A stretch of DNA of 64,000 nt from Hermetia illucens (taxonomy: Eukaryota; Arthropoda; Insecta; Diptera; Stratiomyidae), in assembly GCF_905115235.1 (NCBI RefSeq), contig NC_051850.1:85896616-85960615 (forward strand), read 5' to 3'. Position numbers and translations under genes: made by a program. This document shows, one piece after another, positions 63,356 through 64,000 of this stretch. Below the pieces are notes generated by a model. It saw only the letters and a program-made list of their open reading frames with translations. It was not told where the DNA came from and made no database searches. Numbering within the stretch: position 1 is the first letter of the stretch; each line of letters begins with the position of its first letter.

Positions 63356-64000
63356 TCAACGCTTTCTCTAGATTCAGAAGTGAAATATAAAGTGGGCCTT
63401 CGTTAATTTTTCCACCGCCCTCCAAACTATTTCAAAGGATATTATATGATCCATGATATTCCCAAGTAACGGCAGCAGCTCGAAGAAAATTTACAGTTGA
63501 AAACAAAACCTTCCACATAATTCCGAATCATTTCGAATTCGCATGATCGTCCTTTCTGCAGAAGCGGCAAAAATGTGCAAGATACCCCCATGTCCGACTA
63601 GGTCTAGGTCGTAGCAAACTTCTCCCTGTCGTCGTTTAATCCTATTCCTCTTTGAGACGTCAGAAATAACTCTGTGAGTGCAGGGTCTTTTAGGTGAATC
63701 GTCGCATCTTCAGAATAGCTTCATTCCGTGCTTATTGTCGGATTCATAAGAGCCGTAGAGGCGCCGGAATAACACTGCATTCTTTTCTTATGCTTAGGAC
63801 TGCTTGTTTTTTGCACCAATGAGCAGATTCAGACCGAAGCTGCATAAATCACGATCGGACACTAAAGATAAGGTGTCGACACCTAGGCGCTACTGTACTC
63901 GGTTTGCCGAAATATAATTTCGATCCTTCCAAGGTTTCGCCATTTGCCCGCATTCCTCATCTACTCTTCTGTACCCAGTCCTCAGACTGAGAACCTCAGT
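63356..64000. other. No clear feature to the right edge
   Basis: Possibly decayed LINE sequence (a VMYAASVW-like stretch near 63850, minus strand), but too weak to call. Confidence 0.35.

Noticed and set aside
1-64000. 28S rDNA target of R1-clade LINEs
   Set aside because: No rRNA-like sequence flanks any of these copies.

Overview
The window looks like a gene-poor, transposon-rich piece of an insect genome. The mix of R1-clade LINEs, RTE/BovB-like LINEs, an ATT-tailed tRNA-derived SINE, Ty3/Gypsy remains and a Polinton suggests a fly, but this is inference. I found no host protein gene, rRNA or functional tRNA.

Left flank (1-18253). This is a LINE graveyard. It holds an R1-clade ORF2 running off the left edge, an RNase H-bearing LINE split by a SINE, small LINE scraps, a CR1/Jockey-like LINE, an R1-clade LINE with an uninterrupted 845-codon frame, an RTE-like LINE, a Gypsy fossil and a further R1-clade LINE (LINE A). 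The last one ends in a (TGTC)n microsatellite.

Centre (18254-35931). A 17.7-kb Polinton/Maverick (adintovirus-like) element is the main feature. It has terminal inverted repeats of about 990 bp with roughly 17 differences by eye, and a perfect 6-bp target duplication (CTAGTT). Its gene set is nearly full. Leftward genes at the left end are a BIR-domain protein with a C-terminal membrane anchor and a chromodomain integrase. Rightward genes are the packaging ATPase, small conserved proteins, penton-like protein, basic core-like protein, double-jelly-roll major capsid protein, adenain-type protease and unassigned proteins. Leftward again are a small protein and a 1378-residue protein-primed DNA polymerase. 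A small spliced gene near the right end completes it. It is a recent fossil that looks almost whole, with about one or two breaks. The most unusual parts are the BIR cargo gene, a tandem array upstream of the polymerase whose units each look like a small ATG-free exon with its own acceptor and donor, a 47-bp direct repeat within each inverted repeat, and two clusters of an ATTTCRCAAT motif.

The Polinton sits inside the frame of an older R1-clade LINE (LINE B): its target sequence occurs once in the LINE frame, which reads on across the two flanks. LINE A and LINE B each meet a (TGTC)n tract on both sides, and those tracts belong to an older dispersed repeat. The order of events therefore reads repeat, then LINEs, then Polinton.

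Right flank (35932-64000). The rest of LINE B is followed by another copy of the dispersed repeat, a Gypsy fossil, several R1-clade LINE pieces (one inserted into another), a nearly full-length RNase H-bearing LINE with a tandem-repeat insert, a LINE of unclear clade, and rearranged RTE-like copies. Stretches near 5.9-7.4, 54.7-55.9, 58-59.8 and 61.5-62.2 kb show nothing I can name.
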